64,000 bases of DNA from Histomonas meleagridis (Eukaryota; Parabasalia; Tritrichomonadida; Dientamoebidae). A model generated the notes under the pieces. It ran no database searches, was not told the DNA's origin, and saw nothing but the letters and a program-made list of their open reading frames with translations. Location of the stretch: contig WSYJ01000178.1 in the NCBI GenBank assembly GCA_020186115.1, forward strand, positions 248,001-312,000, written 5' to 3'. Below, piece by piece: positions 1 through 8,412 of this stretch. The position numbers were made by a program, and so were the translations under genes. Every line of letters starts with the position of its first letter. The first letter of the stretch is position 1.

Positions 1-471
1 GAATTAACCAAATGAAATTTCGAAGATAATTCGAAATGATGAAATCGAAAAACTTCAATAAATATAATCACAAACAAATGCATACTTTCGTATGTGAGCC
101 TGCACAAGAATATGGTGTTACATCAAATATTAAAAGATGTAAAATTCCTATAATTGCCACGTGCACCAAAAATGGCGTTCAAAATTAATGCTGATATCGT
201 GCAATACATAAAGAAGTATGGAATCCCTCAAAAAATATTCAGGTTGGCAATTTCCAAGAATTTTCAAATTAATAAAACTTCTCTTATTAAACATTTTTAT
301 GAAGATAATAAAATTCCAAAAAATATTTTAGTTTTTTCTTCAGAATCACAAAATATTGAACTTGTTAAATATTGTTTGAAACAAAAAGGAATTAGTATCA
401 ATGCAAAAGATAATTATTTAAATAATATGAAAATTCAAAATACTATTTGATAGTCATTTATACTATTTAAA
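1..471 (+). pseudogene. 5' part of a DUF3447/ankyrin-family locus, broken
   Basis: Bases 16-51 nearly match 26420-26455 in the intact ankyrin gene (the reading IIRNDEIEKLQ), but here a TAA follows at once. Further on, 160-450 reads without an ATG start as a stretch homologous in order to the end of the intact DUF3447 region, including SQNIELVK and a half ankyrin unit KQKGISINAKD, then stops at 448-450. The left part of the locus lies outside the window. The order of homology matches the gene at 25870, so this is a paralogue with at least one in-frame stop and a frame change. It could be a decayed copy or a copy carrying the same unexplained spacers as the array that follows. Confidence 0.6.
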
Positions 472-1383
472 ACAGCGCTAATAAATGCATCTTATATTGG
501 TCAGTTGGAAATAGTTAAATTACTTGTTGATCAAAAAAATCTAAAAATAAATCTTAGTGATATTTATATATTTTAATAATTTTATGTTTCAAAATAATAT
601 TTGGAAATTATTTAAAATGTTTAACACAGCATTTATTTATGAATCAAAAAAAGGTCATGTAGAAATAGTTAAAATATTACTTGAACAAAAAGGAATTTAT
701 ATAAATATTAAAAATATTTTTTTATGATATTGAAATTTTGTTGATTAAATTTAAAATCTTAAATTAATATTTGAAAGTTATTCAACATATTTAAAACTTC
801 TCTTATTTATGCATCTAAAAATTATAATTTAGAAATAGTTATATTACTTCTTGAACAAAAAAGCATTGAAATAAATGCAAAAGACAATTATCTCAACAAT
901 TGTTTACATTATTTGAAGTTTTATAATATAACTTAATACTTTCAAATAATATTCGGGAATTCACCAAATTATTTAAAACAGCACTTCTTTATGCATCTAA
1001 AAAAGGGAATATGCAAATAATCAAATTGCTTCTTGAACAAAAAAATCTCAAAATAAATATGTTTGATATTCGTTTTAATAATCTAAAAATTATTTTAATA
1101 TTTTAATATTTTAATATAATATTTTGAATTTATTCATATTATTTGATACAGCACTTATTTTAGCATCTCTAGAAGGTCATACAGAAATAGTTAAATTACT
1201 TCTTGAACAAAAAGAAATTGATATTAATGCTAAAGACATTTATTTGTTTTATTTAATATATATTTTAATAGTTTGTTATTTCAAAGTAATATTTGAAAAT
1301 TATTTACATTATTTAAAACAGCACTTATATATGCATCTGCTAATGGTTATACAGGAATAGTTAGATTACTTCAAGAACGATAA
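322..1383 (+). repeat. Split ankyrin-repeat array, seven units, ~170-bp period (locus 1)
   Basis: Ankyrin units (TALxxAS..GH.EIVKLLLEQK.I.IN) have their Thr-equivalent codon at 322, 472, 626, 796, 978, 1148 and 1318. The gaps are 150, 154, 170, 182, 170 and 170 nt. Units 1-6 hold 27 or more codons without a stop or indel. Between units lie about 70-100 nt of AT-rich spacer with stops and frame changes. The last unit ends inside the repeat at TAA 1381-1383 (LLQER then stop), the same place as the last unit of the second array. The consensus spacer (…TTTCAAAATAATATTTGG…) is shared with locus 2. Alternatives are an intron-bearing gene with unusual boundaries, a cassette store, or a pseudogene. 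Confidence 0.75.
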
Positions 1384-1687
1384 AGAAATTTATTGCACAA
1401 CTCATTGCAATGTAAATATATATAAATTTGTTATTGTTTTCTTTTATTACTTAGACGATACATTTCTTTAAAATTTCTTTAACAATGTTTTTCATCATCT
1501 ATGCCTCTGAGCCCAAATGGTCCATTACCATAGCCAAACTATTGACTCCATAGCCATTTTTGTTAAGAGCCAAAAGTCGCACCCCCAAAAGTCAACTTTT
1601 TGATTAAATGTATTGAAAAAATTTAATGAGTTCTATCAATTTTTTTTTTGAGAACAAGAATGCAGCATTTAATATTCCCATTTACAA
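1384..1687. other. Intergenic, no gene seen
   Basis: This AT-rich stretch contains a short GC-richer patch at about 1500-1600 with CCATAGCC twice. Read on the minus strand it gives a Gly-rich fragment (GYGNGPFGLRG) that could be a protein remnant. No intact frame is present. Confidence 0.4.
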
Positions 1688-2299
1688 ATGTGCAAGGAGG
1701 TATTTACAACTATCTTTGCCGCAATGATGTTACTTGTCCCAGTGATTTTGATTTGTATATCTGGGGTTGGTTATGGTTATTTTAAAAATTTCATTTTTTT
1801 CGATGCTTTTGATATCAAACTAAAAATATTGTATGGATGCGGAATTGGAATTGGATTAATACTACTTATTGTTACTTTCACAATTTTCGCGAAACCTATA
1901 TTATGGGTTCATTATTTATTTTCATTTCCTGCTTTTATAATAATACTTTCACTTTATATGTATTATTCTGAAGTTGGTCAATCATCTCGATATGAGGTAT
2001 CTATTGATAATGATTGGGTTCAAAATTCAACTACTCTCATTAATCTTCAATTCGAGGTCAAATGTTGCGGTTGGAATAATTCAGCAGACAGAGGAATTAG
2101 AAAATGCCCATTTGAATTTGAGTCTGGTTGTGTTCATTTATTTTTAGATTATTTACAACCAAGAAATCATGAGGTTTATGTTACAACAATAGTAATGCAT
2201 GTTTTTTTCTATACCTCCGCAATTTTCTTACACATAATGATTTGCGTGGTACGTGAAACCAATCTGTACAAATATATTTTCCCATTTTGTTTGTTTTAA
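1688..2299 (+). CDS. Tetraspanin-like membrane protein
   Basis: The product is 203 aa with four predicted membrane spans (about residues 5-30, 46-68, 71-92 and 163-187). Between spans 3 and 4 lies a large extracellular loop with the tetraspanin signature CCG at 126-128 and further Cys at 140 and 148, able to form the two usual disulfides. Size and layout fit the tetraspanin family, plasma-membrane or vesicle organisers known in trichomonads. The C-terminal tail is short (about 16 residues). The start is the first ATG in frame, and there is no signal peptide beyond the first span. Partners cannot be inferred from the neighbours. Confidence 0.75.
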   Translation: MCKEVFTTIFAAMMLLVPVILICISGVGYGYFKNFIFFDAFDIKLKILYGCGIGIGLILLIVTFTIFAKPILWVHYLFSFPAFIIILSLYMYYSEVGQSSRYEVSIDNDWVQNSTTLINLQFEVKCCGWNNSADRGIRKCPFEFESGCVHLFLDYLQPRNHEVYVTTIVMHVFFYTSAIFLHIMICVVRETNLYKYIFPFCLF

Positions 2300-2739
2300 T
2301 TCAAAGCCAAAGAAACAAATGTAATAAAAACTGTTTCTTTTTTCTTTTTTTTACATTAATAAAAATATACGAATCATTCATAATAACTTTGAAATCAATT
2401 AGCTTGCTGACAATTAGTTACCTAAACCTCTGTTTTATTGTGGTAATAAAAATATATTTGATATAAATTTTTTATTTGTTGTCATTTAATTGTTTTTATT
2501 TCCTTATTAAATAACAATAATAATACATAAACAACTAAAATAAAATCGAAAAAATAAGATATGATCAAGCTTGTAAAACGTAGAAAAATAAATTAAGTTT
2601 GTATTGGACAGCAGTGAATTAGTAACACATAAAAATATTGAGAATTTGTTGTTTTGTTCGAGAATTTGGTGATTTGGCGTGTGAATTTTTTAACGTTCTC
2701 CGTATTCCAGTTGTTTACATCCTAATTCCTTTATAAAAA
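2300..2739. other. Intergenic leader region
   Basis: No gene is seen in this AT-rich stretch. The right end carries AACGTTCT at about 2692 and CCTTT at 2728-2732, both promoter-like for the next gene. Confidence 0.5.
2728..2732 (+). promoter_or_regulatory. M5-like initiator CCTTT
   Basis: CCTTT lies 8 nt before the ATG at 2740. In Trichomonas vaginalis the M5 element CCTTT overlaps the transcription start and stands in for the Inr. Position and sequence fit; function here is inferred. Confidence 0.45.
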
Positions 2740-3654
2740 ATGATTTTCCTGTTTTACTCAACTATTCTTTGCATTTGCACAGAAACAGTTCATGCTGGAA
2801 AAGGGTTTCACCATTATTCATTTGAAACAAATGATAATGACATCATATGCATTAATATTACTTCAGTACCATTATATATTCTATTTTATTCATATGATGA
2901 AAATTCAATATACCGCCAATATGTTATGAGTTCAAGCGGGAAATCTGATTATAAAATTACTCAAACAGAAATAATATATTTAAAAAATCTAAAATACATT
3001 CAGAGCTTAATTGATGATGTTGAAATCGAAACTCCAACTGGTACCACATTGTCTTTTACACTTGTTTCTGTTCCTGGAATGTGTGATGGCGGATTTTATT
3101 TTTCAACTTATCCATCAAATCAGATTTCTTTTTCAACTTTTGATCCTTCTGAATTCTATGCTCTCGGGTACCTATCAGATAAATGTATTTTATTTGGTTC
3201 GCCAGATATTCAAAATATCACAATTTCATTTTCATCAAATAGCGAAGAAAACCAATTATATGTTTACAAAGATTTTTATAACTTTGAATCCACACCAAAA
3301 GATGATTACATAAAATACACGTCTACCACAGATTCGCCTCTTTTGTTACGTATAATTTGTAACTCTGAAAACCCAAGCGTGCTTGCTAGTGTTCAAATGG
3401 AAACGAGTATAGATTTAGCCTACATTCAATATGAGAATGAGTTCAAACCGAATAAAACTGAATCAATTTGTAAAACAGACGAAAATTGGAGGGAAATAAA
3501 CTTTCTGAATATTTTCCTCATAGCTCTTTGTGTAACATTGCTTTTCCTCATAGTCCGTAATTTTATTTATTGCTATGAGTCAAAAATGCGCAATGAGAAT
3601 TTGGATCCAAACTCAATAATGTTCCAAAGCCTACGATCAGGAAATGGTATTTGA
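2740..3654 (+). CDS. Type I membrane protein, family unknown
   Basis: The product is 304 aa. It opens with a signal peptide (hydrophobic residues 2-14, likely cut near A19), followed by about 230 residues rich in Ser, Thr, Asn and Tyr with several N-glycosylation sequons (for example NITS and NKTE). A single membrane span sits near 254-277, followed by a short basic tail of about 27 residues. The ectodomain matches no family I recognise. The layout is that of a surface or endomembrane receptor-like protein, similar to the smaller one at 48682. The start is the ATG 8 nt after a CCTTT element. Confidence 0.7.
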   Translation: MIFLFYSTILCICTETVHAGKGFHHYSFETNDNDIICINITSVPLYILFYSYDENSIYRQYVMSSSGKSDYKITQTEIIYLKNLKYIQSLIDDVEIETPTGTTLSFTLVSVPGMCDGGFYFSTYPSNQISFSTFDPSEFYALGYLSDKCILFGSPDIQNITISFSSNSEENQLYVYKDFYNFESTPKDDYIKYTSTTDSPLLLRIICNSENPSVLASVQMETSIDLAYIQYENEFKPNKTESICKTDENWREINFLNIFLIALCVTLLFLIVRNFIYCYESKMRNENLDPNSIMFQSLRSGNGI

Positions 3655-3813
3655 TATTTAAACGGAGAAACTTATATTTAAATAAACTATTATATGTGTT
3701 TTAACAATTAAAAAAATTGATTAACTTTTTGTACTTAAAAACCTCCAAATTTTCGGTTGAACGCCATGACATTTTTTTTCATTGTAAAAGTGGTGATTTA
3801 ACGTACTCCCATA

Positions 3814-4821
3814 ATGGAGCCAAACCAAGATGAAGAACCTGCTCAAGTTCCAAATGAAGTACCACCACCAACTGAATGGAACCAAGTTTGTAAATGCCTT
3901 TGTTGCAAAGTGGCCAAAGTTCCTTCGTTAAAGTCACTTTATATTAATCAATGGCAATGTAAAATTAATATTAGTCAAATTACTATGTTGGGTGCTAACG
4001 TCATCTGTTATGTTTTTTCCATGATTACAATTCCAAATTTTTCAATTGAGTGGGTGAAAATTCCATTTTATGTTCTATTAACATTCTTTGTCTTTATGTA
4101 TTTTCTTTGTTACTTTATGACAATGTTTTCTAATCCTGGGTATGTTTCTTATACTTGGGATTCTGATCGAAGAAGCCCATTTAATTATTCGTATGAAGAA
4201 CTTATGGATGGAATTATCACTACAGATGAACAACTTAATTATGTCAAGTCACATCGAGTTCCATCACGTTCACGACTTTCTGGCAAAGCACATCGTCTCG
4301 TCGTTAGAGCAGATCACATTTGCGGGTGGGTTGGCAATTGGATTGGACTCATGAATCATCGATATTTCATCCAAATGTTATTTTGGGAGACATTATCATT
4401 TCTTACATTTTATCTCATAACAATTGCGACCATTGTTAATGTTGTCAAATATGGCTGGAAAAAAGAGTATTATTATATCATCATGTTTATTTTAGGCATT
4501 TTATCATTACCTGAGTTTTATTTTAATTCTGTGATGATGATTAGCCAATTTACAAATGTAACATTAAACAGAACATCATTAGAAAAAAGTAAAGCGAAAA
4601 AACTTCGAAAAGAAGGCAAAAAAGAAGAAATGACTGACTATGACATCGGATGCATGAGAAATTGGAGCCAAGTAATGGGGCCAGAAAAGTTTTGTCCAAT
4701 TTGGATGTTCCCTTGTCCTTATGGATATGTTGTCGACGGATTGACATATCCGAAGAAGGGAAAGACGCCATATGACCCAATATTACAGGACAACGAAAAA
4801 AGGAATGATTTTGATGCGTGA
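3814..4821 (+). CDS. DHHC palmitoyltransferase homologue lacking zinc ligands
   Basis: The 335-aa protein has four spans (about 56-76, 84-104, 186-210 and 219-243), and the segment between spans 2 and 3 aligns without gaps to the DHHC cysteine-rich domain. The core reads DHIC at 167-170 instead of DHHC, so the acyl-accepting Cys170 is kept. The zinc-binding Cys positions are replaced (S157, A159/A160 region, L162 and W176 in GNWIG), while flanking family residues persist (P150, R152, R161, R165, W172, N175, N181, F185). NVTLNRTSLE at 248-257 fits the C-terminal TTxE region. It may be an unusual S-acyltransferase or a pseudoenzyme. A Cys-rich patch near 26-31 (CKCLCC) could itself be acylated. 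Confidence 0.7.
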   Translation: MEPNQDEEPAQVPNEVPPPTEWNQVCKCLCCKVAKVPSLKSLYINQWQCKINISQITMLGANVICYVFSMITIPNFSIEWVKIPFYVLLTFFVFMYFLCYFMTMFSNPGYVSYTWDSDRRSPFNYSYEELMDGIITTDEQLNYVKSHRVPSRSRLSGKAHRLVVRADHICGWVGNWIGLMNHRYFIQMLFWETLSFLTFYLITIATIVNVVKYGWKKEYYYIIMFILGILSLPEFYFNSVMMISQFTNVTLNRTSLEKSKAKKLRKEGKKEEMTDYDIGCMRNWSQVMGPEKFCPIWMFPCPYGYVVDGLTYPKKGKTPYDPILQDNEKRNDFDA

Positions 4822-5149
4822 TAGAAAGGATTTTTATTAATAAAAACATATTACGAAAAATAATTATTTCATTTGCAATTAAAATACGCATTTATTTAAT
4901 TTCATCTGTTATTGATTTATATCTAATGAATATCATTAAGTCATTCATAAATAAAATCGAATATCGAAACATTATTTGTTTCTGAAATACTAATACAGAT
5001 GCAATTGTAAAATATAATATTTTATTTTGAAGGAAATATTTATAATAGAAGTGTATTATTTTATATTCAGCATTAGTTAAAAAATATTAAAAAAATTTGA
5101 TAAATTTTTAGGTTACAATATTAGGTAAATCTTACTTAAAATTGTTTAT
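4822..5149. other. Convergent intergenic region
   Basis: This is AT-rich DNA between two convergent gene ends. No gene, RNA or repeat is recognised. Confidence 0.5.
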
Positions 5150-6339
5150 TTATAATTCACTTTTAGTATCAGTTCCATTATTTCCGATTATCCACTTGAC
5201 AATCAAATCAACGGTATAAGGATTATTTAATATTCCCATATGATTAAAATTCCTATTGTTTTTCTTCACATCCATGCATTTAATTTTTGACCAATTTTTA
5301 CATACCCATTCGGCACCTTTTGAAGTTACACTATTATCGCCACTTGTTACCAAAGACTTACCATTAGTTTCATTAAACCCAAATTCAGTTCCAATTTCAC
5401 TATTATAAATTATGAAGGTTTCAATTTCATAATCTTTCGGTAATTTCTTTGATATACCTATACTTGTTCTCATTATATTTTTTTGTTCCTCAGTAAACTC
5501 AGGATGTTTCTCGAAATGTTCTATCACCTCATTAGCTTTAACAGTTTTATCATTAAAAGAAAGAAGAGTTTGATTCGAAAAGAAAATTTCGTTTGGTAAA
5601 AGATCATACATTACTGGAAGCGAACGAAGAAAATTCGAAATTTTCCTATTTTTAATCAAACGTAACTTAGGGAACATTCCGTAATGAAGAATTGGTACAT
5701 TATATGCACCTGATAATGCAGGTGATACAAATAAAATTTTACCAATGAATTTATCTCTCCATTCTTTAGTAACTTTCTCATTAAGAAAATACAAAATCAT
5801 TTGTGCACCATATGAATGACCGATAATGACTGCCTTCGAATTGTTATTTAAGAAAACTGATCTTTCAATAAGATCTTTAGTTCTATCCCAAAACGTGTCA
5901 TCAATATGAATACCCATCCTCCAGTCGTGTGGAAGGCCAAACAATTGTTTCCCTTCTTCGTATCCTTGAGATTGGAATTGATGAATTATTTCGGTAAATG
6001 TTTTCCTTGCGTTAATACCAAGTGGTAAAGTAGCTAATGTTTCAACACCTTTTAATCCTCCAAAGTCAATACCATCAAATTGAACACCTTTCATAGATTG
6101 TGGTTTATTTTTTCTTCATCAAATTTCACACATCCCATACTTACGTAACAAAAAAATCGTGGAGGTATCATTTGTAGAAAGTTAAAGAAGAAATTTACGT
6201 TTTTCCCACTTTTTGGGCAATACCATGGAAGTGATGAAGAATCCAATTGATACGTTGCATTTAGTTTGTTTCCTGCAAAACCGGGCATGAAAAATATTGG
6301 CTTCTTAGAGAAAAATAAAAAAGTTAAAAATTCAAACAT
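5150..6339 (-). pseudogene. LCAT-like lipase/acyltransferase split by one frameshift
   Basis: Two abutting minus-strand frames make one lecithin:cholesterol acyltransferase-type protein. 6339-6091 encodes the N-terminus (hydrophobic start, PIFFMPGFAGNKL, WYCPKS). 6094-5150 (314 aa) encodes the rest: LPHDWRM, nucleophile motif GHSYG (Ser94), GDNSV (Asp253) and FNHMG (His285), completing a Ser-Asp-His triad. The frames overlap by ATGA. One extra base in the T6 run at 6108-6113 would join them in a frame that keeps the family sequence (…EEK-…-MKGVQF). So this is either a recent pseudogene or a homopolymer sequencing error. All catalytic residues are intact, which favours recent damage or error. 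The family hydrolyses or transfers phospholipid acyl chains. Confidence 0.75.
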
Positions 6340-6376
6340 TTTACAAAAAAATTTTAAGTTGTTCTATATAACGTAG

Positions 6377-6386
6377 TAAACGGTCG
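6377..6386 (-). promoter_or_regulatory. M3-like motif TAAACGGTCG upstream of the lipase
   Basis: TAAACGGTCG on the plus strand lies about 40-50 nt before the lipase ATG (6339, minus). The same decamer core is found just upstream of several other genes (8048, 17268, 47849). It resembles the Myb-recognised M3 core promoter element of Trichomonas, with C at the seventh position. Confidence 0.4.
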
Positions 6387-6393
6387 CCATCAC

Positions 6394-7989
6394 TTACAAG
6401 TTATTTAAGAAATTTTCCTCTTTGAAGTCATCCGAAAATGGATCTTCTTTGATGGCAATCATTGTTTTATTATTACAGATTGTGTTAACAGAAGAAGTAT
6501 CATTTTGGTTACTACTTTCTTCATGTAATTCACTTAATTTGTTTTTACGTCGAATTATTATTATTAAAATTATCACTAAAACTAAAATTATCACAACAAT
6601 AATTACACAGACAACAATTATTGTAACTGTGCTGTCGGAGTCGTTTGTCGTTGTTTTATCTTTGATAAATAATGTGAAATAATCAGAATATAAACTATAA
6701 TATGTTGTGTATTTGATAACTGTATACTCATGGAAAATAATTAGTGTTTGGATATATGAATGAGTGAGACTAATGACAGTAAATGTTATTGTGTTTGTGA
6801 TTGTGTTATGGAATGTTAGCGTTTGTGTTATTGCTGAAAGAAATGTTAAAATAAGAGAAAAAGAAATCGTTGTTTCAAATGGAAATGAAAATGTGCTAAA
6901 TGCAATGAAATTTGATTTAGTAAATGTATTAAATTGTGCGAATGAATCTGATTTAGAAAATGTATTTGATTTAGAAAATGTATTCAATTTCGTGTATTTA
7001 TTCGATTTAGAAAATGTATTTGATTTGGTGAAAGATTTTGACTTAGTGAATGTATTTGATTTAGAAAACGAATTTGATTGTGAAAATGTGAGTGTTGAGA
7101 AAGGCGAACACCCTTCAGTAGTTGTATCTTTGCTGGCAGTCAGATTTCCAAAACTTACACCTGTATATTCATTTAATACCATAACAGGTGCAAATACATT
7201 TCGAAAAGCATTTTCTCCAATGTCTGGTTCTGATTTTCCATAAAAATAAATGCAATTCAGATTGATGCAATTAGTAAATGCTTCTTCCTCAATTAAAGTA
7301 ACTGATTTAGATATGGAGAGAATACTTAAATATGTACACTCGCTAAATGCCCTACTTTCAATTGTTTTAACATTGACTTCCAAAATAATTGTTTCTAATC
7401 TCTTACACTCATAAAACGCTTCAATACCAATATTTTCTGCATTGATAACAAGTGTTTCTATGTTATCACAACCTTCAAATATACTTCTATCAAGTGTCTT
7501 AATACCAGATCCAATCGAAATTGATTTTAAGCTTTCACAATGAGAAAATACTCTATTCTTAATCTCAGTAACGGAGTCTGGAATAGTGATGTTTGTTAAA
7601 GCTGTGCACTCATAAAATGCTTCTTCTTCGATTTCAACAACAGAGTCTGGAATCATAATTTCGATTAAAGATGCACACCTACGAAATGCACGTCCTTCAA
7701 TTGTTTGAACATTTTCCCCTAAAGTTATTTTGGACAAATTTCTGCATTCATAAAAAGCTTCTTTCATTATTGTAAGAACTGAACTACCAATATGTAAATA
7801 TTCAATGTTCCATTGTTTAAAAAGTTGTTCTGGGATTATTTGAATATCAACATAGAGACATTTTGTGGATTCCTTGTATAAACCAAAATCAATTGAAATA
7901 TTATTTTCATCTAGAATAAGTATTTCTTCCGCTTTGCAATCATTCTGAAATGCATGTGCAAAAAACATAATAATTATGCAATTATTCAT
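6394..7989 (-). CDS. BspA-like LRR surface protein with hexad stalk
   Basis: The open frame runs to an ATG at 8061. I prefer the ATG at 7989 (MNNC…), which gives a clean signal peptide, because a promoter-like TAAACGGTCG lies between the two. The product is about 531 aa. BspA-type leucine-rich repeats (LRR_5; FxxCxxLxxIxIPDSVxxI, about 8 units) are followed by a Ser/Thr/Phe hexad stalk (TFSKSN/TFTKSN), a conserved segment ending HEYTVIKY…YFTLF, a strong membrane span (about 20 aliphatic residues) with RRK stop-transfer, and a cytoplasmic tail ending in KEDPFSDDFKEEN. BspA-like proteins are the largest trichomonad surface family, implicated in binding host or bacterial ligands. The tail is shared with the two other copies here. 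Confidence 0.8.
   Translation of the reverse strand: MNNCIIIMFFAHAFQNDCKAEEILILDENNISIDFGLYKESTKCLYVDIQIIPEQLFKQWNIEYLHIGSSVLTIMKEAFYECRNLSKITLGENVQTIEGRAFRRCASLIEIMIPDSVVEIEEEAFYECTALTNITIPDSVTEIKNRVFSHCESLKSISIGSGIKTLDRSIFEGCDNIETLVINAENIGIEAFYECKRLETIILEVNVKTIESRAFSECTYLSILSISKSVTLIEEEAFTNCINLNCIYFYGKSEPDIGENAFRNVFAPVMVLNEYTGVSFGNLTASKDTTTEGCSPFSTLTFSQSNSFSKSNTFTKSKSFTKSNTFSKSNKYTKLNTFSKSNTFSKSDSFAQFNTFTKSNFIAFSTFSFPFETTISFSLILTFLSAITQTLTFHNTITNTITFTVISLTHSYIQTLIIFHEYTVIKYTTYYSLYSDYFTLFIKDKTTTNDSDSTVTIIVVCVIIVVIILVLVIILIIIIRRKNKLSELHEESSNQNDTSSVNTICNNKTMIAIKEDPFSDDFKEENFLNNL
6930..7090 (-). repeat. 18-nt hexapeptide (TF[ST]KSN) stalk repeats
   Basis: About eight degenerate 18-nt units encode TFxKSN-type hexads in the BspA gene. 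The same hexad occurs in the genes at 39136, 49630 and 53837. Confidence 0.75.
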
Positions 7990-8047
7990 TATGAGAAAAA
8001 GAAGATTTTCAAGCTTGATTTCAAAATCAGTTATTTCAATCAATTGA

Positions 8048-8057
8048 TAAACGGTCG
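8048..8057 (-). promoter_or_regulatory. M3-like motif TAAACGGTCG upstream of the BspA gene
   Basis: This decamer is identical to 6377-6386 and lies about 60 nt before the preferred ATG at 7989. It overlaps the first codons of the longest frame (ATG 8061), which argues for the downstream start. Confidence 0.4.
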
Positions 8058-8061
8058 TCAT

Positions 8062-8412
8062 TTAAAAAAAGAACAATTGAAGCATAATTTATAAAGAAAT
8101 CAATTTGATTAATCAAGACAATGTTAAAGATAAAGCATATTCATAAAATACATTCAATTTGCTATGAACAATTAAAAAATAGTTTACAAATTTTATTAAA
8201 AAAAAGAAGAAATATTGAAGAAATGCGCTTAAATAAAATTCATGGAAAATTAAAAAGTAAGGAATCTTGAACTTTGTGAATTGTTATTGAAAACGAAAAA
8301 AGATGATGAGACATTGAGTTTTGAAAATCCAGAAAGAAAATTTCTATTTAAAAGTGCTTATTTGTAATCCGTAAACTTTAGAACTTAAACGGTTTAAGTC
8401 AAATCTCACACT
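8062..8412 (+). other. Intergenic with protein-like remnant and TOR promoter
   Basis: About 8141-8368 reads as two short frames, separated by a stop and a shift, that look like a decayed helical protein (CYEQLKNSLQILLKKRRN…, then ELCELLLKTKKDDE…KFLFKSAYL and stop). I cannot name the family. The right end holds the TOR promoter element. Confidence 0.35.
8385..8397 (+). promoter_or_regulatory. Palindromic M3-like element TTAAACGGTTTAA
   Basis: This element lies 15 nt before the TOR ATG at 8413. AACGGTTT fits the T. vaginalis M3 consensus exactly, and the flanks make a near-palindrome. Confidence 0.45.

Noticed and set aside
6422-7243. Plus-strand frames opposite the BspA gene
   Set aside because: Antisense readings of the membrane span and the stalk; hydrophobic or repetitive by mirror effect.
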